Positions 1-6,329 of a stretch of DNA of 6,329 nucleotides are shown here, piece by piece (positions within the stretch are counted from its first letter, which is position 1; the number at the start of each line of letters is the position of its first letter). The notes beneath the pieces were generated by a model, which saw nothing but the letters and a program-made list of their open reading frames with translations, did not search any database and was not told where the DNA came from. A program made the translations under genes and the position numbers. Origin of the DNA: Pseudomonadota bacterium (lineage in GTDB: Bacteria; Pseudomonadota; Gammaproteobacteria; Burkholderiales; Thiobacillaceae); assembly GCA_021780975.1 (NCBI GenBank), contig JAJXXS010000177.1, positions 1 to 6,329 on the forward strand, read 5' to 3'.

Positions 1-799
1 CACCCTGTGCGAGCGGCCGTTTCATGTCGCCGCTGTAAGCCGAGACCGGCAAGATTTTGCCGCTTTGGTAGTCGCGCCAGACTTCCGGCAATTGGTTTTC
101 GGCGATGCTGAAAACGACGGAAATGGGCTGCATGCGGGTGATGCTCACCAGGCCGCCGGCTGTGGCGGTGCCGCTTTGCACCAGATTTCCCGGGTCCACC
201 TGGCGCAGCCCGACCCGCCCGGAGAGCGGGGCCGTGATACGGCTGTAGCTGATCTGCAGGCGCGCCGTGGCGACCTGGGCGCGGTCACCGGCGACGGCCG
301 CCTGGTACTGCCGCACCAGGGCTTGTTGCGTGGCGAGTTGCTGCTGCGGGATGGAATTTTGCGCAGAGAGCGTCTGGTAGCGCTTGAGGTCCAGTTCGGC
401 ATTGGCGAGCAGTGCCGCGTCTTTGGCCTGCTGCGCTGCGGCCTGGGCGAGCTGGATTTCGAATGGGCGCGGGTCGATCTGCGCCAGCACCTGGCCACGC
501 TTGACCGCTTGTCCTTCCCGGAAATAAAGCCGCTGCAGCACCCCGCTTACCTGGGACTGCACGGTCACGCTTTCCAGCGGCGTGACGGTGCCCAGGGCAT
601 TGATGTACTCAGGCACGTCGGCGCGGGTGGCCGCCTGGGCGAGCACCGGCACGGCCATGGCCCCCATGGGCGCGCGCTGCGGCTTGCCGCCATGGCCGCG
701 CCAGAGCGCGAGCGTCACGAGCAGTACGGCAGCGAGGAGAATGATCAGCTTGGCGCGCCAGGAGGGCCGCCGGTTCCGGGGTTCTTGTTCTGATGCCAT
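1..799 (-). CDS. mdtA: RND efflux periplasmic adaptor, MdtA-like (3' partial)
   Basis: Membrane fusion protein (HlyD/AcrA superfamily) that links an inner-membrane RND pump to an outer-membrane channel and works in the periplasm. The 266 visible residues, translated directly from the reverse strand, start with a charged N-terminus (about 1-17) and a hydrophobic signal anchor (about 18-33) with no lipobox cysteine. A first barrel/lipoyl half follows, with ALGTVTPLESVTVQSQVSG (68-86), FREGQAVKRGQVLAQIDPRP (93-112), then an Ala/Gln-rich coiled-coil hairpin (about 115-182), then the second lipoyl half RITAPLSGRVGLRQVDPGN (187-205). These blocks are typical of MdtA/MuxA adaptors. The protein is cut by the window edge at about two thirds of the usual 390-420 residue length. 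ATG 799 is the only plausible start: an in-frame TGA lies at 820-818 with no other start between. No clear Shine-Dalgarno sequence precedes it. The pump genes would be expected further left. The pump's substrate cannot be told; the exact MdtA orthology is inferred. Confidence 0.93.
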   Translation of the reverse strand, partial: MASEQEPRNRRPSWRAKLIILLAAVLLVTLALWRGHGGKPQRAPMGAMAVPVLAQAATRADVPEYINALGTVTPLESVTVQSQVSGVLQRLYFREGQAVKRGQVLAQIDPRPFEIQLAQAAAQQAKDAALLANAELDLKRYQTLSAQNSIPQQQLATQQALVRQYQAAVAGDRAQVATARLQISYSRITAPLSGRVGLRQVDPGNLVQSGTATAGGLVSITRMQPISVVFSIAENQLPEVWRDYQSGKILPVSAYSGDMKRPLAQG

Positions 800-1177
800 G
801 TGTGTGCTGCGACGGGGTCAAAGAAACAGGGCGACCTGCCCGGCGAAGCCGTCACCATAGCGGAAAACGCCAGTTGTGTGCGTCAAGTTTTGCAAAAGGC
901 GGCGCGGCCATCAGGGTTCATGCATGCGCGCTGCCGGAGAGGTGCCAAGGGATGTCGCCGGAGCCGCGCATGGCCGCCGGCCCCATGGGCTTAGCTGGCG
1001 GCACGATTCGTGCTGGCTATCATGGAAGCGATGGCCCGGGGTGATGTCAGCGTCGCGGCTGGCTGGGAACCCGTCTGCATAAACGTCTTTGCGCGTGCAG
1101 CAAAACCTTTTATGGGCAGGGGTTGAAAAATCTGCCACTCTCATCAAATATAGCTGCGTCGAACACACGAGCGGACC
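800..1177. other. Divergent intergenic region, no gene seen
   Basis: A stretch of 378 bases separates the divergent adaptor gene and clpS. Short open frames on both strands (for example 793-1044 plus and 911-1192 minus) have low-complexity or Cys/His/Arg-scattered translations, no recognisable motif and no good ribosome binding site, so I do not call them. The region must hold promoters for both flanking genes. On the minus strand a TTGACG lies at 886-881, but its nearest TATGGT (859-854) is 21 nt away, too far for a normal sigma-70 spacing. A small hairpin, CATGG/CCATG (969-973 with 983-987, 9-nt loop), is present but could be chance. The region becomes visibly more AT-rich after about 1075, close to clpS. 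Unlike the E. coli arrangement, no cspD-like cold-shock gene stands here. Confidence 0.7.
1123..1154 (+). promoter_or_regulatory. Candidate clpS-clpA promoter
   Basis: A TTGAAA (1123-1128) is followed by an AT-rich patch, TCAAATATAGC (1144-1154), just upstream of clpS in otherwise GC-rich DNA. The possible -10 elements are imperfect: TCAAAT is 15 nt and TATAGC 20 nt from the -35 candidate. I considered a sigma-32 (heat-shock) reading because of the TTGAAA, but a good CCCCAT-type -10 at the right distance is missing. Only the position and the AT-rich dip support the call. Confidence 0.25.
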
Positions 1178-1486
1178 ATGGCGGAAAAGCATGATGAAGG
1201 CGGGCTCCTGGCGCCGGAACAGACCCGGATCAAGCCGCCGCCACTTTATCGGGTCATCCTGCTGAACGACGATTTCACGCCGATGGAGTTCGTTGTCAAG
1301 GTACTACAGAAATTTTTTGCCATGGACCACGAACAGGCCACCCGGATCATGCTCAAAGTGCATACTGAGGGCGTGGGCGTGTGCGGTGTATATCCGCGCG
1401 ATATCGCCAATACCAAGGTGGAACAGGTCTTGCAGTATGCACGGGCGCACCAGCATCCTCTGCAGTGCACCATGGAAGAAAGTTGA
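1178..1486 (+). CDS. clpS: ClpS, N-end rule adaptor of the ClpAP protease
   Basis: ClpS is a small cytosolic adaptor that binds proteins with destabilising N-terminal residues (Leu, Phe, Tyr, Trp) and hands them to the N-domain of ClpA for degradation by ClpP; it also inhibits ClpA action on SsrA-tagged substrates. The 102-residue protein has the usual length. Residues 1-20 are the flexible N-terminal extension needed for delivery. The conserved core follows: PPPLYRVILLNDDFTPMEFV (20-39) with the NDD triad (30-32) and the gatekeeper Met36, then IMLKVH (57-62) with His62, and GVCGVYPRDIANTKVEQV (67-84). Asn30, Asp31 and His62 correspond to the residues that hold the substrate alpha-amino group in E. 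coli ClpS (Asn34, Asp35, His66), so the pocket looks intact. The protein ends in HPLQCTMEES. The start has only a weak purine-rich ribosome binding site (GAGCGGA). Ten nt separate it from clpA, with which it is almost certainly co-transcribed. Confidence 0.98.
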   Translation: MAEKHDEGGLLAPEQTRIKPPPLYRVILLNDDFTPMEFVVKVLQKFFAMDHEQATRIMLKVHTEGVGVCGVYPRDIANTKVEQVLQYARAHQHPLQCTMEES

Positions 1487-1488
1487 GG
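1485..1488 (+). promoter_or_regulatory. clpA ribosome binding site overlapping clpS stop
   Basis: GAGG shares two bases with the clpS TGA stop (1484-1486) and lies 8 nt before the clpA ATG at 1497. This fixes the clpA start and suggests that ribosomes finishing clpS help to load clpA, keeping adaptor and unfoldase synthesis linked. Translational coupling is inferred from the overlap. Confidence 0.7.
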
Positions 1489-1496
1489 CAACTTAA

Positions 1497-3752
1497 ATGA
1501 TCGCACAGGAACTGGAAGTGACCCTGCACATGGCCTTCATGGATGCGCGCCAGAAGCGTCATGAATTCATCACCGTGGAGCATCTGCTCTTGGCGCTGCT
1601 GGACAATCCCGCGGCCGCAGAGGTGCTGAAGGCCTGTGGGGCGGATGTCGGCGGCCTGCGCAAGAACCTCGCCGAGCATGTGGAGGCGCATACCCCGGTG
1701 GTAGGGGGAGAGGGCGAGGTCGACACGCAGCCGACCTTGGGTTTCCAGCGCGTGATCCAGCGCGCCATTCTCCATGTGCAGTCTTCCGGCAAAAAGGAAG
1801 TCACCGGCGCGAACGTGCTGGTGGCCATCTTCGGCGAAAAGGATTCCCATGCCGCCTTCTTCCTTGAAAAACAGGGCATCACGCGGCTGGATGTGGTGAA
1901 TTTCATTTCCCACGGCATTTCCAAAGTGGCCCAGCCCGGCGCCCCGCGCGGCGAGGAAAATGCCGAGGCCAGTGCCGAGGCGCCGGCCAATACCCCGCTC
2001 GACAGCTTTACCACCAACCTCAATGCGCAGGCCCTGGCGGGGAAGATCGACCCCCTGATCGGCAGGGACACGGAACTGGAGCGCGTGGTGCAGACCCTAT
2101 GCCGCAGGCGCAAGAACAATCCCCTGCTCGTGGGTGAGGCCGGGGTCGGCAAGACCGCGATAGCGGAAGGCTTGGCGCGCCGCATCGTCGAAGGCGAGGT
2201 GCCCGAGATCCTGGCGCAGAGCATGGTCTATGCCCTGGACATGGGCGCGCTTTTGGCGGGCACCAAATACCGCGGCGATTTCGAGCAGCGCTTGAAGGGG
2301 GTGCTGAAGCAGCTCACCGAAAACCCCAACGCGATCCTCTTCATCGACGAGATCCATACCCTGATCGGAGCGGGTGCGGCTTCGGGTGGAACCTTGGATG
2401 CCTCCAACCTGCTCAAACCGGCCCTGAGCTCCGGCCAGCTGCGCTGCATCGGCGCCACCACTTACAACGAGTATCGCGGCATCTTCGAGAAGGATCATGC
2501 CCTGTCGCGGCGCTTCCAGAAGATCGACGTGAACGAGCCCTCGGTGGACGAGACCGTCGCCATCCTGCGGGGCCTCAAGAGCCGCTTCGAGGACCACCAC
2601 GGCGTCAAGTACACGGCGGCGGCGCTCACCACGGCGGCGCAGCTGTCGGCGCGCTACATCGGCGACCGTCATCTGCCCGACAAGGCCATCGATGTCATCG
2701 ATGAAGCCGGTGCCGCCCAGCGCATCCTGCCCAAGAGCCGGCAGAAGAAAGTCATCACGCCCAAGGAGATCGAGGAGATCATCGCCAAAATCGCGCGCAT
2801 TCCCTCCAAGACGGTGTCGGTGGACGACAAGGCAGCGCTCAAGAGCCTGGATCGCGACCTCAAGGCCGTGGTGTTCGGGCAGGACAAGGCCATCGACGCG
2901 CTGGCGGCCGCCATCAAGATGTCCCGCAGCGGGCTGGGCAATCCGCAGAAGCCCATCGGCTCCTTCCTGTTCTCCGGCCCGACCGGGGTGGGCAAGACCG
3001 AGGTGGCGCGCCAGCTCGCCTACACCCTGGGTATCGAGTTGATCCGCTTCGACATGTCCGAATACATGGAGCGCCATGCCGTATCGCGCCTCATCGGCGC
3101 GCCCCCTGGCTATGTCGGTTTCGACCAGGGCGGCTTGTTGACCGAAGCGATCAACAAGCATCCCTATGCGGTGCTGCTGCTGGATGAAATTGAAAAGGCC
3201 CATCCCGACATCTTCAACGTGCTGCTGCAGGTGATGGACCACGGCACGCTGACCGATACCAACGGGCGCAAGGCGGATTTCCGCAACGTCATCATCATCA
3301 TGACCACCAATGCCGGGGCGGAAATGCTGCAACGCTCGGCCATCGGCTTCACCCAGACCCGCGAGGCGGGTGATGAGATGGGCGAGATCAAACGCATGTT
3401 CACGCCCGAGTTTCGCAACCGCCTGGACGCCATCATTCCCTTCGCCGCCCTGGACGAAGCCATCATCCTGCGCGTGGTGGACAAGTTCCTGATGCAGCTG
3501 GAAGACCAGTTGCAGGAGAAGAAGGTGGAGATCCATTTCACCGAGGCGTTGCGCCAGCACCTGGCGAAGAACGGCTTCGATCCGCTCATGGGGGCACGTC
3601 CCATGGCGCGCCTCATCCAGGACAGCATCCGCCGCGCCTTGGCGGACGAACTGCTGTTCGGGCGCTTGGCGGAGGGCGGCGAAGTGACGGTGGACGTCGA
3701 CGAGGCCGGCGAGATCCGCCTGCAGTTCGCCGACGAGCCCGCGGCCGTCTAG
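1497..3752 (+). CDS. clpA: ClpA, AAA+ unfoldase of the ClpAP protease
   Basis: ATP-driven hexameric unfoldase that threads substrates into the ClpP peptidase in the cytosol; ClpS docks on its N-domain. It has 751 residues, against 758 in E. coli, and appears complete. The Clp N-domain (about 1-143) is followed by an Ala/Glu/Pro-rich linker (about 144-168). The D1 module has Walker A GEAGVGKT (213-220), pore loop KYRG (257-260), Walker B ILFIDE (280-285) and an arginine finger pair RR (338-339). The D2 module has Walker A GPTGVGKT (494-501), pore loop GYVG (538-541), Walker B VLLLDE (559-564) and sensor-2 GAR (699-701). An IGF tripeptide (616-618) sits where ClpP-binding family members carry the IGL/IGF loop, so it should partner ClpP rather than act as a ClpB-type disaggregase. 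There is no long middle coiled coil between D1 and D2, which also excludes ClpB and fits ClpA. All key catalytic residues are present. The stop codon lies at the centre of a 16-bp palindrome. Confidence 0.98.
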   Translation: MIAQELEVTLHMAFMDARQKRHEFITVEHLLLALLDNPAAAEVLKACGADVGGLRKNLAEHVEAHTPVVGGEGEVDTQPTLGFQRVIQRAILHVQSSGKKEVTGANVLVAIFGEKDSHAAFFLEKQGITRLDVVNFISHGISKVAQPGAPRGEENAEASAEAPANTPLDSFTTNLNAQALAGKIDPLIGRDTELERVVQTLCRRRKNNPLLVGEAGVGKTAIAEGLARRIVEGEVPEILAQSMVYALDMGALLAGTKYRGDFEQRLKGVLKQLTENPNAILFIDEIHTLIGAGAASGGTLDASNLLKPALSSGQLRCIGATTYNEYRGIFEKDHALSRRFQKIDVNEPSVDETVAILRGLKSRFEDHHGVKYTAAALTTAAQLSARYIGDRHLPDKAIDVIDEAGAAQRILPKSRQKKVITPKEIEEIIAKIARIPSKTVSVDDKAALKSLDRDLKAVVFGQDKAIDALAAAIKMSRSGLGNPQKPIGSFLFSGPTGVGKTEVARQLAYTLGIELIRFDMSEYMERHAVSRLIGAPPGYVGFDQGGLLTEAINKHPYAVLLLDEIEKAHPDIFNVLLQVMDHGTLTDTNGRKADFRNVIIIMTTNAGAEMLQRSAIGFTQTREAGDEMGEIKRMFTPEFRNRLDAIIPFAALDEAIILRVVDKFLMQLEDQLQEKKVEIHFTEALRQHLAKNGFDPLMGARPMARLIQDSIRRALADELLFGRLAEGGEVTVDVDEAGEIRLQFADEPAAV

Positions 3753-3758
3753 ACGGCC
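3743..3758. repeat. Perfect 16-bp palindrome across the clpA stop
   Basis: GGCCGTCTAGACGGCC is self-complementary and centred on the CTAG that contains the clpA stop (TAG, 3750-3752). In RNA it could fold as a 6-bp stem with a CUAG loop. An alternative stem, GACGG/CCGTC (3752-3756 with 3762-3766), uses part of the same bases. It may be a chance effect of GC-rich codons, part of the end-of-gene fold, or a protein site; nothing in the sequence decides. Confidence 0.6.
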
Positions 3759-3783
3759 TGTCCGTCAGGGGCGGGACCGTGCT

Positions 3784-3839
3784 GGGCGCGGCCCGCGGCT
3801 GCGCGCGCCCCGGCTCAAGCAGCGCCGTCTGAGCCGGGG
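3784..3839. terminator. Candidate bidirectional terminator hairpins
   Basis: Between the convergent clpA and ABC genes lies a perfect 10-bp stem, CCCCGGCTCA (3808-3817) with TGAGCCGGGG (3830-3839), around a 12-nt loop. A second stem, GGGCGCG (3784-3790) with CGCGCCC (3804-3810), shares bases 3808-3810 with it, so the two would compete. The large hairpin includes the stop codon and last codons of the minus-strand ATPase gene. Neither strand shows a good T-run after the stem (plus strand continues TTCTCC, minus strand CGCGCGC), so this is not a classical intrinsic terminator; it could still halt polymerase, protect 3' ends or act with Rho. Position between converging operons is the main functional argument. 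Confidence 0.45.
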
Positions 3840-5125
3840 TTCTCCAGGCTCAGGACTTCGGCATTGTCGTCGTAGGCGAACACCTCGGCGTAGCGGCCCC
3901 AGGCGATGGCGGTTGCGAGCACGCGTTCCGCCTCGTCTTCGCTCAGGTTGTCCTCCAGTTCATTGAGGAAGCGATTTGCCGGTGCGCGGTGGCTGGGGCG
4001 CTCGTCGAGCACACGGCGGATATGCGCGGCGAGTGCCACGCGCTCGAGGAAATGGCGCGCGAACTGGGTCTTGCGATCCTGCAGATCGCCGGCGACGAAG
4101 GTTCTGCCGGAGGCGTTCAGTTCCACCTCCCCTTCGGCCACCTGGGCAAAGCCAAGCAGTTCCAGGGACTCGAGGAGGGGAAAGAGGTCGTCCACGGAAA
4201 AGTGCATGTCTTCGGCCAGCTCAGCGAGGCTGATGCGCGGGGTTTCGGGGGTTTCCTTCTCCACCAGGGCCTCCATGAGGCCGACGAGGCGGTTGACCGA
4301 AACGTTGGGCAGGTGGTAACCCAGGCCCACTGCCTCGCGGCGGGTGTCGGCGCGCGGCAGTGGGCGGGCGGTCATGATGGCGTAGATTTCCTCCACCAGT
4401 TCGCGGAATTCGGGCGATTGGCGATCGCGCGGGCGCGCCAGGCGCACCGGGATCTCGGCCCTGACACGGCCGGGGTTGGAGCCGAAGATGACGATGCGGT
4501 CGGCCATCAGGATGGCCTCCTCGATGTTATGGGATACCAGCAGGATGCCCTTGAGCGAGGTGGCTCCCTCCATCCACAAATCGAGCAGATCGTTGCGCAA
4601 GGTTTCCGCCGTCAGCACATCCAGGGCCGAGAAAGGCTCATCCATGAGAAGGACGTCGGGATCGATCACAAGGGCGCGGGCAAAGCCGACGCGCTGGCGC
4701 ATGCCGCCGGACAACTCGCGTGGGTAGGCTGACTCGTAGCCGTCGAGGCCGATAAGATCGATGGCGGCGAGGGCGCGTTTCCGCCGCTCCGCTTTCGGAA
4801 CCTTGCGGGCTTCGAGACCCAGTTCGACGTTTTCCAGCACGGTCAGCCAGGGGAAGAGGGCGAAGCTCTGGAAGACCATGGCCAGATTGGGCACTGGTCC
4901 GAAGATGGGATGGCCTCGGTAGAGAATGCTGCCACCTGAGGCATCCATGAGGCCGGCCATGATGCGCAGCAAGGTGGATTTTCCCGAGCCAGAGCGTCCC
5001 AGGAGGGTGAGAATCTCGCCTTCTGCCAGACACAGGTTCACATCGCCCAGGATATTGAGGGCCTCGCCATCGGCATTGCTGAAATCCTTGCGGACGTTCT
5101 GCAGCGTGAAGATTTCGGTGCTCAT
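3815..5125 (-). CDS. ABC importer ATPase, NitT/TauT type, with C-terminal AAA-associated domain
   Basis: Cytoplasmic ATPase that powers an importer of the nitrate/sulfonate/taurine/bicarbonate superfamily (relatives: NrtD, SsuB, TauB). In 436 residues, the nucleotide-binding domain fills about 1-250: Walker A GRSGSGKS (43-50), Q-loop Gln86 in VFQSFALFPWLTV, signature LSGGMRQR (138-145), Walker B VLLMDE (158-163), D-loop SALD (166-169) and switch His199. All catalytic residues are present. Typical SsuB/TauB proteins end near 250-260; this one adds about 170 residues. The stretch at about 268-425 resembles the AAA-associated C-terminal domain (Pfam AAA_assoc_C) found fused to such ATPases, with a helical, winged-helix-like segment at about 298-345. 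ATG 5125 follows AGGG by 4 nt and gives a correct NBD N-terminus. The permease stop lies 17 nt upstream, so the two are co-transcribed. The substrate is not readable from the ATPase; the role of the extra domain is unknown to me. Confidence 0.93.
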   Translation of the reverse strand: MSTEIFTLQNVRKDFSNADGEALNILGDVNLCLAEGEILTLLGRSGSGKSTLLRIMAGLMDASGGSILYRGHPIFGPVPNLAMVFQSFALFPWLTVLENVELGLEARKVPKAERRKRALAAIDLIGLDGYESAYPRELSGGMRQRVGFARALVIDPDVLLMDEPFSALDVLTAETLRNDLLDLWMEGATSLKGILLVSHNIEEAILMADRIVIFGSNPGRVRAEIPVRLARPRDRQSPEFRELVEEIYAIMTARPLPRADTRREAVGLGYHLPNVSVNRLVGLMEALVEKETPETPRISLAELAEDMHFSVDDLFPLLESLELLGFAQVAEGEVELNASGRTFVAGDLQDRKTQFARHFLERVALAAHIRRVLDERPSHRAPANRFLNELEDNLSEDEAERVLATAIAWGRYAEVFAYDDNAEVLSLENPGSDGAA

Positions 5126-5142
5126 GGTGCCCTATGCCGGAT

Positions 5143-6329
5143 TCAGTTGAGACGGATGCGGTCTTCCGCCAGGGTATACAAACGGCGCCAAAAAAGGCGG
5201 TTGGCGGCAGTGACGTAGAGAGCCATCACGCCTACGCCCAGCGCCACGGCATGCATGTTGCCTGTCGCGGTGGCCTCACTGATGTAAGCGCCCAGCCCGT
5301 TGGCGGTCAGGTGATAGGGTCCCCATTGCACGACTTCGGCGACGATGCTGGCGTTCCAGGCCCCGCCCGAGGCCGTGATCGCGCCGGTGACGAAGGCGGG
5401 GAATATTCCCGGCAGATAGAGGCGCCGCCACTTGAGCCAGCCTGTCAGGCCGAGATTGCGCGCCGCTTCGCGCAGATCGTTGGGCAGTGTCGTGGCGCCG
5501 CCGATGACGCTGAACAGCAGATACCACTGGCTGCCCAGAATCATGAGCGGGCTGGTCCAGATGTCCACATTCAGATGCAGGCGCACAATCAGCACCACCA
5601 CCAGGGGAAACAGCAGGTTGGCAGGAAACGCGGCAAGGAATTGGGCAAGCGGCTGGACGCGGCGCGCCCAGGCCGGGTGCAGCCCGATCCAGACACCGAC
5701 CGGAACCCAGAGCAGGGCGGAAAGACCCACCAGGACGAAGACTTTCAGGCCGGTGAGGAAGCCGAGGTAAAACACATGCGCCACCTCCCCCCAGCCGAAT
5801 TCCCGCGGCACCAAGGTGTACAGACGCTGCAAGGCCCAGAGTGCCACGAGTGCCAGGGCGAGCGCGAAAGCCCGGTCCAGCCAGCGCTGGCGCCGGGGAT
5901 GCTGGGCCTTGCGCGCCGTGGGCGCCGCAGGCATGAGCCGCACCGACCATTCCCACAACAGGGCGGGGAGCTTCAAGACGTGGCGGATGAGGCGCGTGCG
6001 CTGGAGGAAATTGCGCACCCAGGATTGCGGCGCTTCAGCCCCTGTCGTGTTGTCCATGCGGAATTTGTCCGACCACGCCACGAAAGGTCGGAAGATCAGC
6101 CAGTCGTACAGGAAGATCACCCCCAGCATGACGCCGATCGCCCAGTAGATCGCGTGCAGATCCCTGTCTTGGATGGCCAGGGCAATATAGGAGCCGATGC
6201 CAGGCACGGCGACCTGCTGGCCGTGAACGGTGACCGCTTCCGCTGCCACGACGAAAAACCAGCCGCCCGAAAGGGACATCATCGTGTTCCACAACAGCCC
6301 GGGCATGGCGAAGGGCAGTTCCAGCTTCC
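5143..6329 (-). CDS. Tandem-fused ABC permease, NitT/TauT type (5' partial)
   Basis: Inner-membrane permease of a nitrate/sulfonate/taurine-type importer, open to the right window edge; 394 residues are visible before the TGA at 5145-5143. The Met at 6306 is internal, because the frame continues upstream as KLELPFA, which continues directly into the conserved MPGLLWNTMMSLSGGWFF. The visible part holds the end of a first BPD_transp_1 domain (down to about codon 75 after that Met), a basic cytoplasmic linker (about 76-145), and a complete second domain (about 146-385). The second domain carries the EAA coupling loop LPNDLREAARNLGLTGWLKW (274-293), followed by PGIFPAFVTGAITASGGAWN (299-318). Both halves keep a matching SGG-W...AE element (SGGWFFVVAAE at 13-23 and SGGAWNASIVAE at 313-324), so the protein is an internal duplication acting as both permease subunits in one chain. 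Full family members have about 570-590 residues. It is the promoter-proximal gene here; a binding-protein gene may lie beyond the edge. Substrate unknown. Confidence 0.93.
   Translation of the reverse strand, partial: KLELPFAMPGLLWNTMMSLSGGWFFVVAAEAVTVHGQQVAVPGIGSYIALAIQDRDLHAIYWAIGVMLGVIFLYDWLIFRPFVAWSDKFRMDNTTGAEAPQSWVRNFLQRTRLIRHVLKLPALLWEWSVRLMPAAPTARKAQHPRRQRWLDRAFALALALVALWALQRLYTLVPREFGWGEVAHVFYLGFLTGLKVFVLVGLSALLWVPVGVWIGLHPAWARRVQPLAQFLAAFPANLLFPLVVVLIVRLHLNVDIWTSPLMILGSQWYLLFSVIGGATTLPNDLREAARNLGLTGWLKWRRLYLPGIFPAFVTGAITASGGAWNASIVAEVVQWGPYHLTANGLGAYISEATATGNMHAVALGVGVMALYVTAANRLFWRRLYTLAEDRIRLN

Noticed and set aside
65..793. Plus-strand open frame of 242 codons
   Set aside because: It is the antisense shadow of the MdtA-like adaptor, whose reverse-strand translation has clear family motifs; the plus-strand protein is rich in Gly, Arg and His and matches nothing I know.
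793..1044. Plus-strand open frame of 83 codons starting inside the adaptor gene start
   Set aside because: It begins antisense to the adaptor's first codons, lacks a Shine-Dalgarno sequence and gives an unstructured, Arg/Gly/Ala-rich translation.
1123..1146. Heat-shock (sigma-32) promoter for clpS-clpA
   Set aside because: TTGAAA fits the -35 element, but the nearest CAT-containing -10 (TCTCATCA) matches poorly and lies only about 10 nt away, too close for sigma-32.
911..1192. Minus-strand open frame of 93 codons in the intergenic region, with several Cys and His
   Set aside because: It overlaps the start of clpS, has no good ribosome binding site and no spaced CxxC motifs; the Cys residues look scattered by chance.
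2097..3560. Minus-strand open frame of 487 codons inside clpA
   Set aside because: It lies fully antisense to clpA, which has every Clp/Hsp100 motif. Long antisense frames are expected in GC-rich codon usage, and the translation (HVHRHRLGG, LQQHVEDVG types) has no domain character.
1497..3752. ClpB or ClpC instead of ClpA
   Set aside because: There is no long coiled-coil insertion after D1 as in ClpB, the N-terminus MIAQELEV and the length of 751 fit ClpA, and clpS directly precedes it.
3989..4732. Plus-strand open frame of 247 codons opposite the ABC ATPase
   Set aside because: Shadow of a gene with Walker A, signature and Walker B motifs on the other strand; the composition is typical of an antisense frame.

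Overview
This is a GC-rich bacterial window, and its gene content and protein signatures point to a Gram-negative proteobacterium. The ClpS and ClpA sequences are of the proteobacterial type. The left-edge gene is an RND-pump periplasmic adaptor, which requires an outer membrane. ClpA begins MIAQELEV and resembles beta-/gammaproteobacterial and Acidithiobacillia-type ClpA, but I cannot name a genus from this window alone.

Layout from left to right. Positions 1-799 (minus strand) hold the N-terminal two thirds or so of an MdtA-like membrane fusion protein; its C-terminus lies beyond the left edge. Positions 800-1177 are a divergent intergenic region with no convincing gene. Positions 1178-1486 and 1497-3752 (plus strand) are clpS and clpA, 10 nt apart and probably one operon; they encode the N-degron adaptor and the AAA+ unfoldase of the ClpAP protease. 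Positions 3753-3814 are a short convergent intergenic gap with strong GC-rich inverted repeats, probably ending transcription from one or both sides. Positions 3815-5125 and 5143-6329 (minus strand) are an ABC importer operon of the nitrate/sulfonate/taurine superfamily: a tandem-fused permease (N-terminal part off the right edge) transcribed first, then an ATPase with a C-terminal accessory domain.

The genes fall into three independent functions: drug or metabolite efflux, regulated proteolysis, and small-anion or organic-solute import. ClpS and ClpA act together directly. The permease and ATPase should form one membrane complex; its periplasmic solute-binding protein is not in the window. 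I see no mobile element, CRISPR array, tRNA, rRNA, toxin-antitoxin pair or defence system. No previously undescribed system is visible. The points most worth a second look are the C-terminal domain of the ATPase, the duplicated permease and the competing hairpins between the convergent operons.
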